The position numbers and the translations under genes are program-made. This document shows, in pieces, positions 33,699 to 43,370 of a stretch of 64,000 bases of DNA. This DNA comes from Anatilimnocola floriformis (GTDB taxonomy: Bacteria > Planctomycetota > Planctomycetia > Pirellulales > Pirellulaceae), in NCBI RefSeq assembly GCF_024256385.1, contig NZ_JAMLFW010000001.1, positions 4,402,001 to 4,466,000 of the forward strand, written 5' to 3'. The notes under the pieces were generated by a model, which made no database searches, was not told the origin of the DNA, and was given only the letters and a program-made list of their open reading frames with translations. Numbering within the stretch: the first letter of the stretch is position 1; each line of letters starts with the position of its first letter.

Positions 33699-34904
33699 TT
33701 AACCCAGAGCGCCCGCCATCTTGATGATTGGCACCAGCAAGGCAATGACCACCATCAGAATAACCGCCGCCAGAACCACCAGCATGAGGGGCTCCAGCAG
33801 CTTCACCAGCAAGTCGAGCTGCCGGGTCGTCCGCCGCTCGAGGCCGTCGGCCATGTCGACCAACACCTTGTCGAGGGTATTCGATTCCTCAGCCACGGCG
33901 ATCATTTCGACCACCATCTTGGGAAAGTGACCGCTCGAGGCGAGTGGCCCGGCCAGGGTTTGACCGGACGAGATATTTTCGGCCGCGGCTGCCACAGCCT
34001 GCGAGATGACCTTATTGCCCGAGGCATCGCGACTGATATCGAGCGCCTTCAAAATCGGCACGCCATTGTGCAGCAGCGTTCCCAGCACGCGGCAGAACCG
34101 AGCCACCGCGAAGGCTTGAAAAATGCTTCCCGCCACCGGCACCTTGAGCTTCAATCGATCGCTCAGCAACCGGCCTTCTTCGGTCTGCAGCCGCATGTAG
34201 ACAAAGATCCAGCCGACCACGGCCGCGATCACGAGCAACCAGCCCCACGAACGACAAAAGTAGCTGAAGTTAAGCAGGGCGTCGGTCATCCACGGCAGTT
34301 CGCCGCGCTCGCGGAGCTTTTCGAACATCACCGCAAACTTCGGCACGAAGAACACAATCAGGCCAGTAACCACCGACGAACCAACAACACCCAGAATGAT
34401 CGGATAGGCGATCGCACTCATCGTGCGGCCCTTGAGCTCTTCCTGCAGTTCGGTGAACGATGCCACCCGTTCGAGCGCGTCTTCGAGAAAGCCGCCTTCT
34501 TGTCCCGCGCGCACCATGTTGATGGCCATCTCGCTGAACGCTTTCGGAAAGCGTTGCATGATGTCGGCCATCGAGTTGCCGTCCTCGACCTTGTGATGCA
34601 CCTCGGTGAGGATCGACTTCAGATTCTTGTTCGACGTTTGATCGCGGAGCACCGCCAGCGATCGCAACAACGGCACGCCGCTGCGGAGCAGCGCGGCCAG
34701 CTGGTTGTAAACGCCAGCCATGATGTTGCCGCGCACCTTGAGCTTTGCCCCCGGCGCCAGATATCCCTTGCCGACGGTCACCTGCAGCGGGAACAACGTC
34801 TTGCCAGCCAACAACGAAATGGCTTCGCGTTCCGACTGCGCAGCAATCATGCCGGTAACTTTTTGACCGGTGAGCGTGCGAGCGGTGTAAGCGAAATCAG
34901 GCAT
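33699..34904 (-). CDS. gspF: Type II secretion inner membrane platform protein GspF
   Basis: A 401-aa protein with two GspF/PilC domains, each a helical bundle followed by membrane segments. Seen: MPDFAYTARTLTGQKVTGMIAAQSEREA at the N-terminus, LAALLRSGVPLLRSLAVL (first domain), FCRVLGTLLHNGVPILKALDIS (second domain), three hydrophobic segments and the closing LEPLMLVVLAAVILMVVIALLVPI. Length is normal for GspF (about 400). It lies between gspE and gspG; a 44-bp palindromic repeat separates it from gspE. It anchors the ATPase and pseudopilin extraction at the inner membrane. Confidence 0.95.
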   Translation of the reverse strand: MPDFAYTARTLTGQKVTGMIAAQSEREAISLLAGKTLFPLQVTVGKGYLAPGAKLKVRGNIMAGVYNQLAALLRSGVPLLRSLAVLRDQTSNKNLKSILTEVHHKVEDGNSMADIMQRFPKAFSEMAINMVRAGQEGGFLEDALERVASFTELQEELKGRTMSAIAYPIILGVVGSSVVTGLIVFFVPKFAVMFEKLRERGELPWMTDALLNFSYFCRSWGWLLVIAAVVGWIFVYMRLQTEEGRLLSDRLKLKVPVAGSIFQAFAVARFCRVLGTLLHNGVPILKALDISRDASGNKVISQAVAAAAENISSGQTLAGPLASSGHFPKMVVEMIAVAEESNTLDKVLVDMADGLERRTTRQLDLLVKLLEPLMLVVLAAVILMVVIALLVPIIKMAGALG

Positions 34905-34930
34905 GTGCGGAGGGGCTGGGATTTATATGA

Positions 34931-34974
34931 ACTCCCTCTCCTCGGTACTCCGGGGAGAGGGCTGGGGTGAGGGG
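34931..34974 (+). repeat. 44-bp palindromic intergenic repeat, copy 2
   Basis: Same element as at 8288 with one base difference (GGGCTGGGG instead of GGGTTGGGG). It sits between gspE and gspF, within the secretion operon, in the reverse direction to its transcription. Confidence 0.85.
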
Positions 34975-35034
34975 CTGAAGTTAGTGAGCGGTGACCTTAA
35001 ATCTCCATCCTAATCAACGCTGAAAAAACCGCTG

Positions 35035-36777
35035 CTAGTGAGCAGTTCCCTCAGCCCTCTTAATCAACATGCTAAAATCGGCTTTAGCGTTACGAACGAC
35101 TTCTTCGACACTACTGACACCATTCAGGACCTTCCGCCAGCCATCTTGCCGGAGCGTGATCATCCCTTGCTTGGTGGCCGCTTCGACGATCTTCCAGCTG
35201 CTGACGCGGTCGTGGGCCAACTGGCGAATGTCGTTGTCGGTGATCAGCAATTCGTAAATGCCAAGCCGGCCGCGATAACCAGTCGTGCGACATTCACGGC
35301 AACCGCTTGGTCCGTAGAGTTGTCGCCCGGGCAATTGATCCCAGGGGAAGTCTTGAGGGGCGTCTTCTTTGCCCAATGTGATCGGCTTCTTGCAGCTCGG
35401 GCAGAGACGGCGTAACAACCGCTGGGCCATCACTGCTTCGACAGTGCTCGCCACGAGGAACGGCTCGACACCCATATCGACGAGCCGCGTGTAAGCGCTG
35501 GCCGCGTCGTTGGTGTGGAGCGTGCTGAACACCAAGTGGCCCGTTAGCGATGCTTGAATCGCGTTCTCCGCCGTTTCCAGATCGCGAATTTCGCCGACGA
35601 GCACGATGTCTGGATCGTGACGCAAGATCGAACGGAGCGATTGGCCGAACGTCAAACCGATCTTGGTGTGAACCTGAATCTGGTTGATGCCCTGCAGCTG
35701 ATATTCAACAGGATCTTCGGTCGTGATGATCTTCACGTCCGGCGTATTGATCTCGAGCAGCGCACTATAGAGCGTCGTCGTTTTGCCGGAACCGGTCGGC
35801 CCCGTCACCAGAATGATGCCGTGCGGCAGATCGATCGATTCGCGGAACGCTTTGTACGTATCCTTCTCCATACCGATCTGTTGCAGATCGAATTTCATCG
35901 CGCCCTTGTCGAGCACGCGCATGACCAGGCCTTCGCCGTGGATCATCGGGATGATCGACAAACGAATGTCGATTTCGCGGCCCGAAACCTTTAGCTTCAT
36001 ACGGCCGTCTTGCGGCAATCGCTTCTCAGCGATGTTGAGCCGCGCCATGATTTTCAAACGGCTGATGATGGCCGATTGAAAGCGATTGATTTCCGGCGGC
36101 ACGGGCTGCGTTTGCAGCAAACCGTCGACGCGGTAACGAATCACGACGCCCGAGGGCTGCGATTCGATGTGCACGTCGCTCGCTCGCGACTCGATCGCTT
36201 CCAGCAGAATTTCGTTCACCAGGCGAACAACCGAGGCCTCCTGGGCCATTTCCGATAGTTCGCTGCCATCGGTTTCGATCTCGCTGAGGAGTTCGATCCC
36301 ATCGTCTTCATCTTTGACGGCCGCTGCGACCAGGCCATCGACCGTTTCGCTGCCGACGCCCAAGTGCTTTTTGATGAGCTTCGAGATTTCCATCCGCGAA
36401 GCAAGGACCGGCATGACCGAGAAACCGGTCGCAGCCGAAACTTCGTCGAGCGGATAGAGATCGAAAGGGTTGCTGGTCGCCACCAACAACTGCCCACTGT
36501 CGCGGCGAATAGGAAAGAGCGTTTGCCGGTGAATCAGCCGCTGCGGAAAAGTCTTCAGCAACGAAAGATCAACCTCGGCTTCGGTCAGATCGATGAAATC
36601 AATGCCCACTTCGTCGCCGACCGCGCGCAAGGCCGCCTCTTCGGTCAGGAAGCCCAACTGCACGACGGTTTCGATCAGACGAATACCATCGCCGTGACCG
36701 TTGGCCTGCGAGCGCGACTGGGTAAGCTGCCGCTGATCGATCAATCCGCGGCGCAGCAGAATTTCACCGGCTTCCAT
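35035..36777 (-). CDS. gspE: Type II secretion ATPase GspE
   Basis: A 580-aa ATPase with an N-terminal GspE/MshEN-type domain (AGEILLRRGLIDQRQL), the catalytic domain with Walker A GPTGSGKTTTLYSAL at about residue 330, the Asp box and Walker B region (LRHDPDIVLVGEIRDLETAE), the His box (STLHTNDA), and the zinc-binding four-cysteine motif LCPSCKK ... CRECRTTGYRGRLGIYE. ATG at 36777 is used because the 24 residues upstream are not protein-like and MEAGEILL is the natural N-terminus. It is the first gene of the operon and powers pseudopilus assembly from the cytoplasm. Confidence 0.95.
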   Translation of the reverse strand: MEAGEILLRRGLIDQRQLTQSRSQANGHGDGIRLIETVVQLGFLTEEAALRAVGDEVGIDFIDLTEAEVDLSLLKTFPQRLIHRQTLFPIRRDSGQLLVATSNPFDLYPLDEVSAATGFSVMPVLASRMEISKLIKKHLGVGSETVDGLVAAAVKDEDDGIELLSEIETDGSELSEMAQEASVVRLVNEILLEAIESRASDVHIESQPSGVVIRYRVDGLLQTQPVPPEINRFQSAIISRLKIMARLNIAEKRLPQDGRMKLKVSGREIDIRLSIIPMIHGEGLVMRVLDKGAMKFDLQQIGMEKDTYKAFRESIDLPHGIILVTGPTGSGKTTTLYSALLEINTPDVKIITTEDPVEYQLQGINQIQVHTKIGLTFGQSLRSILRHDPDIVLVGEIRDLETAENAIQASLTGHLVFSTLHTNDAASAYTRLVDMGVEPFLVASTVEAVMAQRLLRRLCPSCKKPITLGKEDAPQDFPWDQLPGRQLYGPSGCRECRTTGYRGRLGIYELLITDNDIRQLAHDRVSSWKIVEAATKQGMITLRQDGWRKVLNGVSSVEEVVRNAKADFSMLIKRAEGTAH

Positions 36778-37047
36778 CGTGTTCCAGACGGGTAGGGGGA
36801 GGGTCGAAGCACATCGTTTCAGGCAGGACCAGCCATCGGCGGCCGGCAACAGGCGAGCAGCTATCCATCATAAAGCGCCGCTCCGCGCCGCCCAAGCTTA
36901 ATCAGGGCGGCAGCGGAAATTTCCAGCACTGAGGCGATACGCGATCGTACCCACAGCCTGCGGGCGAAGTTTCTACCAATTGCAGATTAGCGATGGCAGG
37001 CTGAAATGGCATCCAACCTGCAATCTTAACTCTGAGATCTGCAATCC

Positions 37048-37788
37048 TTAGTCGCCGTTGGCGGGACGTTGCAGCGGAGCACCACGGCCGCCGCCACGGT
37101 TACCTTGGCCGCCACGGTTACCTTGGCCGCCAGGACCACCTTGGCCACCGGGACCACCACCGAATTGCGGCTGGCTGAATTCGAACTTGGCGCCGAGCGC
37201 CTTGTCGAGCTTGGCCCGCTGTTCCGAGGTCAGAACACTCAGGATTTCAGCCTTGGTTTCTTCTTGAAGTTTGGCGATTTTCTTTTGCAGTTCGGCGCGA
37301 ACTTCTTCAGCCTTCTTCGCCAGAGCTTCCTTCTGAGCGTCAGTAATGTTCAATTCCTTGGCCAGATCGTCGTTGATCCCGCCCGGCGAACGAGTGAATT
37401 GCGACGAACGTTGCAGCATCAACTGCTTGAGGCGTTCACGCTGCTGGGGCAACAGGATGGCGTCGAATTCCTTTTGCGTGGTTTCGCGGAATTCGCGGAA
37501 CTTCGCGGTCCGTTCGTCTTCCGACAGATCGCGCATGCCACGGAAGAAGTCGCCGGCCTTTTCGCGTTGCGATTCGACCAGGGCATCAATCTTCTTTTCT
37601 TGATCGGGGACCAGATTCAACTCGGCCTTCACCTTGTCATCTTGAAGCAGGCCGCCGGCACCGCCACCACCAAAGCCACCCGGCCCACCGCCGCCAGGAC
37701 CGCCTCGGCCGCCGCCCGGTTGTGCCTGTGCGAGAGAAACGAGCCCGACAGCCAATAACGCTGCCACCATGCCGATGCGAAACTTCAT
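37048..37788 (-). CDS. Secreted Spy/CpxP-like protein with Gly-rich ends
   Basis: A 246-aa protein with a signal peptide (MVAALLAVGLVSLAQAQ), a Gly-rich stretch (PGGGRGGPGGGGPGGFGGGG), a helical core of about 130 residues (QDDKVKAELNLVPDQEKKID, LAKELNITDAQKEALAKKAEEV, ILSVLTSEQRAKLDKALG) and a Gly/Gln/Asn-rich tail. The LTxxQ-like repeats (LNITDAQK, VLTSEQRAKL) recall Spy/CpxP periplasmic proteins, which act as chaperones or sensors. The glycine tail composition (GGPGGQGNRGG) resembles that of GspI and GspJ a few kilobases downstream. Monocistronic. Confidence 0.8.
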   Translation of the reverse strand: MKFRIGMVAALLAVGLVSLAQAQPGGGRGGPGGGGPGGFGGGGAGGLLQDDKVKAELNLVPDQEKKIDALVESQREKAGDFFRGMRDLSEDERTAKFREFRETTQKEFDAILLPQQRERLKQLMLQRSSQFTRSPGGINDDLAKELNITDAQKEALAKKAEEVRAELQKKIAKLQEETKAEILSVLTSEQRAKLDKALGAKFEFSQPQFGGGPGGQGGPGGQGNRGGQGNRGGGRGAPLQRPANGD

Positions 37789-38007
37789 TGCTTACCACTC
37801 CCCGAAAAGATGAAATACAAGAAATACTGGCTGTGCCTGCATCCCGGTCTGTAAAGCATCAAACACCGAAGTACCCATGGGGGTATCGCGAATGCGGCAA
37901 CCCGCATAGATCGAATTTGTAACTTTTCGTCACGCTTGCCGCTCCGGATTGCGTTCCTAGACTTTGCGAGGATCGCGAGTCAGCTCTTCCAGCGAAGGTA
38001 AGTCCTT

Positions 38008-38571
38008 ATGACCGCAACAGATCTGCACTACAACGGCAAGCACCTCTTTTGGTTTGGGGTGGGCAATTTCAAAAAGACCAAAGAGTTTGCCGCCACTTCG
38101 GGCATGACCAACCACCAGACCGCCGACGAACAGGGCGAGCGCGACCGCGGGCCGATTCCCGAGGGGCAATACAAGTTCTTCATCAACAACGCGGGCACGG
38201 CGCATGTCGTGGACCCCAGCGATGACAACTTCACGCTCGACACCCGCCAGGGGATCGAGAGCCTGGAGGACATGAAGGACGACCAAGGTCACACCTTCAA
38301 TTCGTCCGCCTGGGGCAAGAATCGGGTTCGCCTGAACCTCATCATGCTGAGCCATCCCAATCCCAAGACCTCGCAGCGAGGCGGTTTTTACCTGCACGAT
38401 TCGCACAAAGGCTTCACGCACGGTTGCATCGAGGTGGATACGGCGTTCTTCAAACGCCTGCGAATCTTCGCCACCGAACAAGCCAAGCACAAAAACGGCA
38501 AGAAATTCCTGACCCTGCTGGTCAAATATCCCACCGCCGATGCCAGCACGCGCGGCGCAACGGCCAAATAG
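38008..38571 (+). CDS. DUF2778/L,D-transpeptidase-like protein, no signal peptide
   Basis: A 187-aa protein. The N-terminus (LHYNGKHLFWFGVGNF) and the RGPIPEGQYKF motif match the Tlde1/DUF2778 type of L,D-transpeptidase, and GGFYLHDSHKGFTHGCIEV contains the HGC catalytic cysteine of the YkuD fold. Enzymes of this kind cut or exchange D-amino acids of peptidoglycan stem peptides. There is no signal peptide, so it is either cytoplasmic or exported by another route, as T6SS effectors of this family are. AAGGTAAG precedes the ATG. No immunity gene is visible next to it. The fold is fairly certain, the role is not. Confidence 0.75.
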   Translation: MTATDLHYNGKHLFWFGVGNFKKTKEFAATSGMTNHQTADEQGERDRGPIPEGQYKFFINNAGTAHVVDPSDDNFTLDTRQGIESLEDMKDDQGHTFNSSAWGKNRVRLNLIMLSHPNPKTSQRGGFYLHDSHKGFTHGCIEVDTAFFKRLRIFATEQAKHKNGKKFLTLLVKYPTADASTRGATAK

Positions 38572-38730
38572 CCAATCGTTGATGGGTGTGTGTCAAAATC
38601 GCCCACCCGCCTCCAGATTGCAGCAAATTGCAACAGTTTGCTACTTGCCGGAGCACGCCAGCGGAAGTTAACGTGAAAGGAACTGCCCTGCCGCAGTTCC
38701 TCTCTCATCTCCGCAGGTCGTTCGGCCGCC

Positions 38731-40800
38731 ATGCTTGCTTATCTCGTTATTCGCGAAGGCTCGAAGTGGACCGACGTTTTTCGCCTGGTTCCTGGGCGAA
38801 CCGTGACCGTCGGCCGGGCTGGCACCAACCAAATCGTCATCAAGGACGAACGTTGCAGCCGGAACCACATCGAAGTCTTTTTGAACCGCGGCGAATGGAC
38901 CCTCCGCGATCTCGACAGCCGCAACGGCACGTTCATCAACGGCAAGCAGGTCCGCGGCGACAATGTTCTCAAGCCGGGCGACATCATCCGCATCGCCAAC
39001 TGTCAGCTGGGTTACGTACACGATCTCACACACGCCTTTCCCGATCCCGAAAGCAGCAGCGCCATTTCGATGCCGCTGCCGACGGGAGACGACACCATTC
39101 TCGGCGCGCTGATCGCCGATACCGGAGAAGTGCTCGATGTGGGTGACGCGAGCGTGCACGAGGTCAACGAACCGACGCACATCACGCATCGCCGCGGGCA
39201 GACGCGTTACCTCCGGCCTTCGCAGGCCAGCGATTTGCCGATTCCGCGCATCGGCCAAGCCGCGGCGAAACTTTGCCGGCTGGCGTTCGAACTTGCCAGT
39301 CAGCCCGATATTCCCAGCGTTGCAAATCTCGCATTGAACGGTCTGTTCGAAGGGACGCACGTCGATGCCGGCGCGGTGCTGCTGCTGCCGCGCGGCTATG
39401 AGGGGGCCGGCAATCCCACCGATCTGCAAGTCGTCGCTTCGCGCACTGATCACGAACCGGTCTATCACCGCGCCTCGAGTTTCTTGGCATCAACAGTCAT
39501 CCGCGACGGCGAAGCAGTGCTCGCCCGCAACATCGAAGGCGACAGTCAACTCGGTCTGCGCGACAGCAAGGGTGAGTTCCACGCTACGAGCGTGATGTGC
39601 GCGCCGATCCGCCAGGACAAAAAAGTCATCGGGTTGATTCATCTCTACTCGACCGAAGACACCCGCGTTCCCGATCCCGACGATCTAGAGTTCACACTCG
39701 CGGTCGCCGAGAACCTCGCACTGGCCCTCCGCAATTTGCAACGGCAACAAGAGCTCGCCGAAAACCTGCATCAAACGCGCAACGAAATTCTGCAGCTCCG
39801 CAAGCAACTCGGCGCCGAAAGCGAGCTCGTCGGCAGCAGCCTGGTGCTCAACAGCGTGCAACAACAAATTGCTCGCGCCGCGCCGAGTCGTGCGACGGTA
39901 CTGATCCGCGGTGAAAGCGGTGTGGGCAAAGAACTCGTGGCCCGGGCAATGCACTACGCCAGTCCGCGCAAAAAGGGCCCGTTCGTCTGTTTGAATTGCG
40001 CTGCACTTTCCGAAACGCTGCTGGAAAGCGAACTCTTTGGCCATGAACGGGGCGCGTTCACCGGCGCAACGGAGCGTAAGATCGGCAAGTTCGAAGCCGC
40101 CAATGGTGGCACGATCATGCTCGACGAAATCGGCGAAATGAGCCCGCAGATTCAAGCGAAGTTCCTCCGCGTGCTCGAAGGCCATCCTTTCGAACGCGTC
40201 GGCGGCAGTTCGCCGATCAAGGTCGATGTCCGCGTCATCGCCGCCACCAACCGCGACTTGGAACGGGCCGTGGCTGACAGTACGTTTCGCCGCGATCTTT
40301 ACTTTCGCCTGCGCGTCGTCGAGATCTATGTCCCACCACTTCGTAAACGGCCCGAGGATGTGATCGAGCTCGCCCACTATTTTCTCGATCGCTACAACGC
40401 CGAAACCGGCCGCAAGATCCAAGGCTTCACGCCCGAAGCAAACGAGCAAATGCAAAGTTATCGGTGGCCGGGCAATGTTCGCGAGTTGAAGAATGTCATC
40501 GAGCGCGCCGTGGTTCTTTCGCGAACTGATCTGATCGACGTCGACGATCTCAACCTTTCGACGCTCGGCACGACAACGACCGACTCCAACGAACTGCCGG
40601 TCGTCAAAGCCACGTTCGAGCCGATGTCGCTCGAGGACTTGGAAAAGAAGCACATCCACGCCACGCTCAACGCGACTAACTGGAACAAAAGCCGAACGGC
40701 TTCGATCCTGGGCGTCGAGCGCTCAACGCTCGATCGCAAAATCAAACGCTACGAGCTCAAACCACCGGCGGGACGCAGCGATTGGTTGGCGACAGAGTAG
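38731..40800 (+). CDS. FHA-GAF sigma-54-dependent transcriptional activator
   Basis: A 689-aa protein with an FHA domain (about residues 25-95: [40 protein letters not shown]), a GAF domain (about 180-340), an AAA+ sigma-54 interaction domain with Walker A GESGVGKE, the GAFTGA loop that contacts sigma-54, Walker [11 protein letters not shown] and the arginine finger [10 protein letters not shown], and a C-terminal Fis-type HTH ([25 protein letters not shown]). All activator motifs are intact. It has no receiver domain, so it is probably controlled through phosphothreonine binding by FHA and a ligand or partner of the GAF domain. No kinase gene is adjacent. Confidence 0.95.
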   Translation: MLAYLVIREGSKWTDVFRLVPGRTVTVGRAGTNQIVIKDERCSRNHIEVFLNRGEWTLRDLDSRNGTFINGKQVRGDNVLKPGDIIRIANCQLGYVHDLTHAFPDPESSSAISMPLPTGDDTILGALIADTGEVLDVGDASVHEVNEPTHITHRRGQTRYLRPSQASDLPIPRIGQAAAKLCRLAFELASQPDIPSVANLALNGLFEGTHVDAGAVLLLPRGYEGAGNPTDLQVVASRTDHEPVYHRASSFLASTVIRDGEAVLARNIEGDSQLGLRDSKGEFHATSVMCAPIRQDKKVIGLIHLYSTEDTRVPDPDDLEFTLAVAENLALALRNLQRQQELAENLHQTRNEILQLRKQLGAESELVGSSLVLNSVQQQIARAAPSRATVLIRGESGVGKELVARAMHYASPRKKGPFVCLNCAALSETLLESELFGHERGAFTGATERKIGKFEAANGGTIMLDEIGEMSPQIQAKFLRVLEGHPFERVGGSSPIKVDVRVIAATNRDLERAVADSTFRRDLYFRLRVVEIYVPPLRKRPEDVIELAHYFLDRYNAETGRKIQGFTPEANEQMQSYRWPGNVRELKNVIERAVVLSRTDLIDVDDLNLSTLGTTTTDSNELPVVKATFEPMSLEDLEKKHIHATLNATNWNKSRTASILGVERSTLDRKIKRYELKPPAGRSDWLATE

Positions 40801-40804
40801 GCGG

Positions 40805-41476
40805 TTACGTTCGCTTCGCGATTCGTTCCTGAAACACTTCCCGCCAGCTTTCGGCTAGTTGCGGGAGCGCCGCAATTTCCGCAGCCGCGGCCAAGTTTTT
40901 CTTTTCGAAATACATCAACTGCTGAGCGCGGGTGATGTTCCAAGTGGGATGCGGCCGCTCGAGCAATTGCAGAGGCTCTCCAGCATCGATCGCGCCTGGC
41001 TCCAACACACGCACATACCAACCGCTGCGCCCGTTCTGAGTTACCTGCCGAGCAAGATCGGCGATTCGCCACCGGCGCGACAGTTTCCAGCATGGCTGCC
41101 GCGGCTGAGAAACTTCCAGTCGCGCGCCGCCGAGTTGAAACACATCGCCGATGCAAACGGTGTCTTCCGTCAATCCGGCAACCGTGAGGTTCTCACCAAA
41201 CGCGCCACCTGACCAATCGACTTGCGTGTGTTCCTGTTTCCAAAACGGAAAGTGATCGGCCGAATAGGTCAGCACTGCCTTGTCCACGCCGCCATGAAAT
41301 CGCAAGTCGGCCTGGCCATCGCCAACAATACCGAGCGGTGTGACTTCCGCTGGTCCTGTGATCGGCTGTTTGAAAAAAGCGGTGGTCCACAGACGATCGT
41401 TCTCATCGACGGCATCTTCGCGGCCGTAGGTTTGTGGCTGGGCAACTTGAATCGAGAGCAACGTAGCCTGCGTCAC
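40805..41476 (-). CDS. MOSC domain protein (YiiM-like)
   Basis: A 223-aa protein of the MOSC family in the YiiM arrangement. Seen: TTAFFKQPITGPAEVTPLGIVGDGQADLRFHGG (MOSC core), GAFGENLTV, and QPRQPCWKL with the conserved cysteine that binds the molybdenum-cofactor sulfur. The C-terminal helical domain (WNITRAQQLMYFEKKN) matches the YiiM extension. In E. coli YiiM reduces N-hydroxylated compounds such as 6-hydroxylaminopurine. The start is a GTG at 41476. It stops 5 bp from the convergent sigma-54 activator. Confidence 0.88.
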   Translation of the reverse strand: MTQATLLSIQVAQPQTYGREDAVDENDRLWTTAFFKQPITGPAEVTPLGIVGDGQADLRFHGGVDKAVLTYSADHFPFWKQEHTQVDWSGGAFGENLTVAGLTEDTVCIGDVFQLGGARLEVSQPRQPCWKLSRRWRIADLARQVTQNGRSGWYVRVLEPGAIDAGEPLQLLERPHPTWNITRAQQLMYFEKKNLAAAAEIAALPQLAESWREVFQERIAKRT

Positions 41477-41511
41477 CGCTTCACCTTCATTTCAGTCGTT
41501 GTCGTTCGTTG

Positions 41512-42216
41512 TCATTTCAGCGCGCGTGACACACGTGGATCACAGAGAACGACAATTCCCCAAATGCCAAAACCGATGCAAAAAAGACAGCAAGGACTGC
41601 ACGGCAAGAGCGCAGCAATCGAGCCGATCCACGCCATCTGCAAACCTTTGCCACGGAACATGGCGACCGCCCCGACAATCATGCCTCCGATGTGCAATGT
41701 GCCGACGGTGCCCAGAGCAAGCACCGTGAATAGCAGTGCGTCCTTGTCCTGGCCTTGCGGATTGGGATTGAGAACTCCAACGGCGATTGTCAGCAGCATG
41801 TAAGAGAGACAAAACACCACGCCGATGACGATACCGATCGCCGGCCCGAGCAATTTTAGTCGCACCTCTTGGTTGGTCAGAGGCATCTGATCCATGGGTG
41901 AACCCGCAAACGTCGGTGACGCGTAGGGGTTCACGGGACCGACGGGTCTGCCGCCAGAAGGTGCGAAATCGCTGAACGGATTGGCCTGTGCCGGAGACGG
42001 CGACGAAGCGCTCGGCAGGGATGCGAACGGACTCGATATTCCGCCTCCGCTCAGTGGCGTCAGCGGCTGCAGGCCGGAACTGGGAGCTGCTGGCGACGAA
42101 GTGTCCGGCACCGCCGAAATGGTCTGACAACTAGGACAGCGGGCCTTTTTTCCCGCCGCGTCGTCGTTGACGCGAATGCGTGTTCTGCAGCTCGGGCAAT
42201 CGAATTCAATGGCCAT
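41512..42216 (-). CDS. Zinc-ribbon membrane protein
   Basis: A 234-aa protein with an N-terminal zinc ribbon (FDCPSCRTRIRVNDDAAGKKARCPSC, two CPSC knuckles), a Pro/Ser-rich linker (about residues 40-110) and three or four membrane segments in the second half (LLGPAIGIVIGVVFCLSYMLL, TVLALGTVGTLHIGGMIVGAV, MAWIGSIAALLPCSPCCLFCIGFGIWGIVVL). This MJ0042-type finger plus membrane domain design is common in planctomycetes. The function is unknown. A GAxT-type start codon context is normal. It is followed 35 bp later by the MOSC gene on the same strand. Confidence 0.8.
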   Translation of the reverse strand: MAIEFDCPSCRTRIRVNDDAAGKKARCPSCQTISAVPDTSSPAAPSSGLQPLTPLSGGGISSPFASLPSASSPSPAQANPFSDFAPSGGRPVGPVNPYASPTFAGSPMDQMPLTNQEVRLKLLGPAIGIVIGVVFCLSYMLLTIAVGVLNPNPQGQDKDALLFTVLALGTVGTLHIGGMIVGAVAMFRGKGLQMAWIGSIAALLPCSPCCLFCIGFGIWGIVVLCDPRVSRALK

Positions 42217-42534
42217 AACGGATGGGGTGATAGCAGCGGAACTTCAAGCGGCGGCGTGTTTTCGGTGCAATTGTAGCCGCGCCGGTTCAATACGGTTGCA
42301 AAGGCCCACGCAATTCCACTGCGCCGCGGCGGATCTACGCCGGATCAGAGCTGTCAGCTCTGCCGTGTCTGTGTGGAGGCGGATGGTCGATTTTTCGCAA
42401 GCCACTAGCCAATTACAAACTACCCGAATTAGCTACGATAAAGTGTGATAATTGGGACGCAATATTGCTGGCGATTCTTGCCCTTAAGTCTTTCTTTGCA
42501 ATGACTTGCAGAAAAAATGGCTTCTCGCATTGCC
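42217..42534. other. Intergenic region upstream of the leader promoter
   Basis: No gene recognised. It is the divergent spacer between the zinc-ribbon gene and the promoter at 42535, with no repeats that I can see. Confidence 0.3.
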
Positions 42535-42543
42535 TGTTATAAT
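42535..42543 (+). promoter_or_regulatory. Extended -10 promoter element
   Basis: The sequence TGTTATAAT fits the extended -10 consensus TGnTATAAT exactly. No good -35 is seen at 17 bp, which extended -10 promoters do not need. Transcription would start near 42550 and run to the sigma factor gene at 43621. Confidence 0.5.
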
Positions 42544-42549
42544 CTGGGG

Positions 42550-42830
42550 GTATGAAAGGGGGGCGTCGCCAGCGTGAATGTTACCTTTGGAAAATGGATC
42601 GTCGGTCGCTTGCAAAAAAAGTCGATATATTTTCCACAGGAGGCGCGAACCTTGGGTGATCCAAGGCGTCTAACCTGACAGAACCACAGCGGACATGGTC
42701 TGGTCCGAGCCGGGTGACAAAGTCGCCGCTCGAATTTGCCGTTTTTCGCTGAGGTTGATAGGTAGGCCGGTCAGCCAGTCTCCTTACTATGAGGATGCAG
42801 GGCTGACGGTCAGGTACAGTTTGTGTCAGT
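42550..42830 (+). ncRNA. Candidate structured leader or small RNA
   Basis: Downstream of the extended -10 promoter are three clear stem-loops in a row. The first is at 42641-42671 (CCTTGG / CCAAGG with a GTGAT loop, extended by AGGCG / CGTCT). The second is at 42690-42707 (CGGAC / GTCCG). The third is at 42770-42807 (GTCAGCC / GGCTGAC enclosing TCCT / AGGA). The region has no protein-like frame. It does not match tmRNA, RNase P RNA, SRP RNA or a riboswitch that I know. The ends are guesses. It may be a free RNA or the 5' leader of the downstream genes. Confidence 0.3.
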
Positions 42831-43055
42831 CGAGGAGAAGTTAGCCAATTTTTGCTGGCAGTTGTTTGCGGGCGAGGTTCGAGCGTCTGGGCTTTGCAAG
42901 CCTGGACATCCTTCGCAGCAGAGCACTTATTAGCGTCAATTCGGCCTAGTTTTTCACTCAGGAGTTGTAGTAGTCGTTGTTGTTTTTTTCGTTTCTCTCG
43001 TGAGCAGGGCACTCCAGTAAAGTGCCTCCTTGCCTCGCGCGAAGGGAGTTTTGCA

Positions 43056-43370
43056 ATGCGCAGCATCATCAATACCATCGCCACCGTGACGCGTAATGTC
43101 GTCGTCGCCGCGAATCGCCAAGCCGTAACGGCAGTGGCAGGTATGGGTACGCTGCGCGTAGCAGGCCACCCATCGCGCCATCTCGATACCGGATCGGCAG
43201 GAATAAAGCGCGGCAAATCGGGCTATGAACGCTCCGATTTGTGGTTTGCGTGGCTTCCGTGCCAGCTATTCCGGGATTTGTGCCCAGCCGTTGACCTCAG
43301 TAGTCAACGACCCGGGCCATCATCCCGGAGCCGGCGTCCGCAAGGGTTCAGAAGTCGGTTATGTGGGTAA
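43056..43370 (+). CDS. Small ORF in sigma factor leader, 104 aa
   Basis: An ATG preceded by AAGGGAG at 7 nt, which is a strong ribosome binding site, and by a GGCACT / AGTGCC hairpin at 43008-43026. The product starts MRSIINTIATVTRNVVVAANRQ, an amphipathic-looking segment, and becomes arginine- and serine-rich with low protein-likeness towards the end. A second frame (43225-43434) overlaps it and looks at least as protein-like at its end (VVNDPGHHPGAGVRKGSEVGYVGNQSG), so either a frameshift or a leader peptide is possible. I do not recognise it. Confidence 0.3.
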   Translation: MRSIINTIATVTRNVVVAANRQAVTAVAGMGTLRVAGHPSRHLDTGSAGIKRGKSGYERSDLWFAWLPCQLFRDLCPAVDLSSQRPGPSSRSRRPQGFRSRLCG

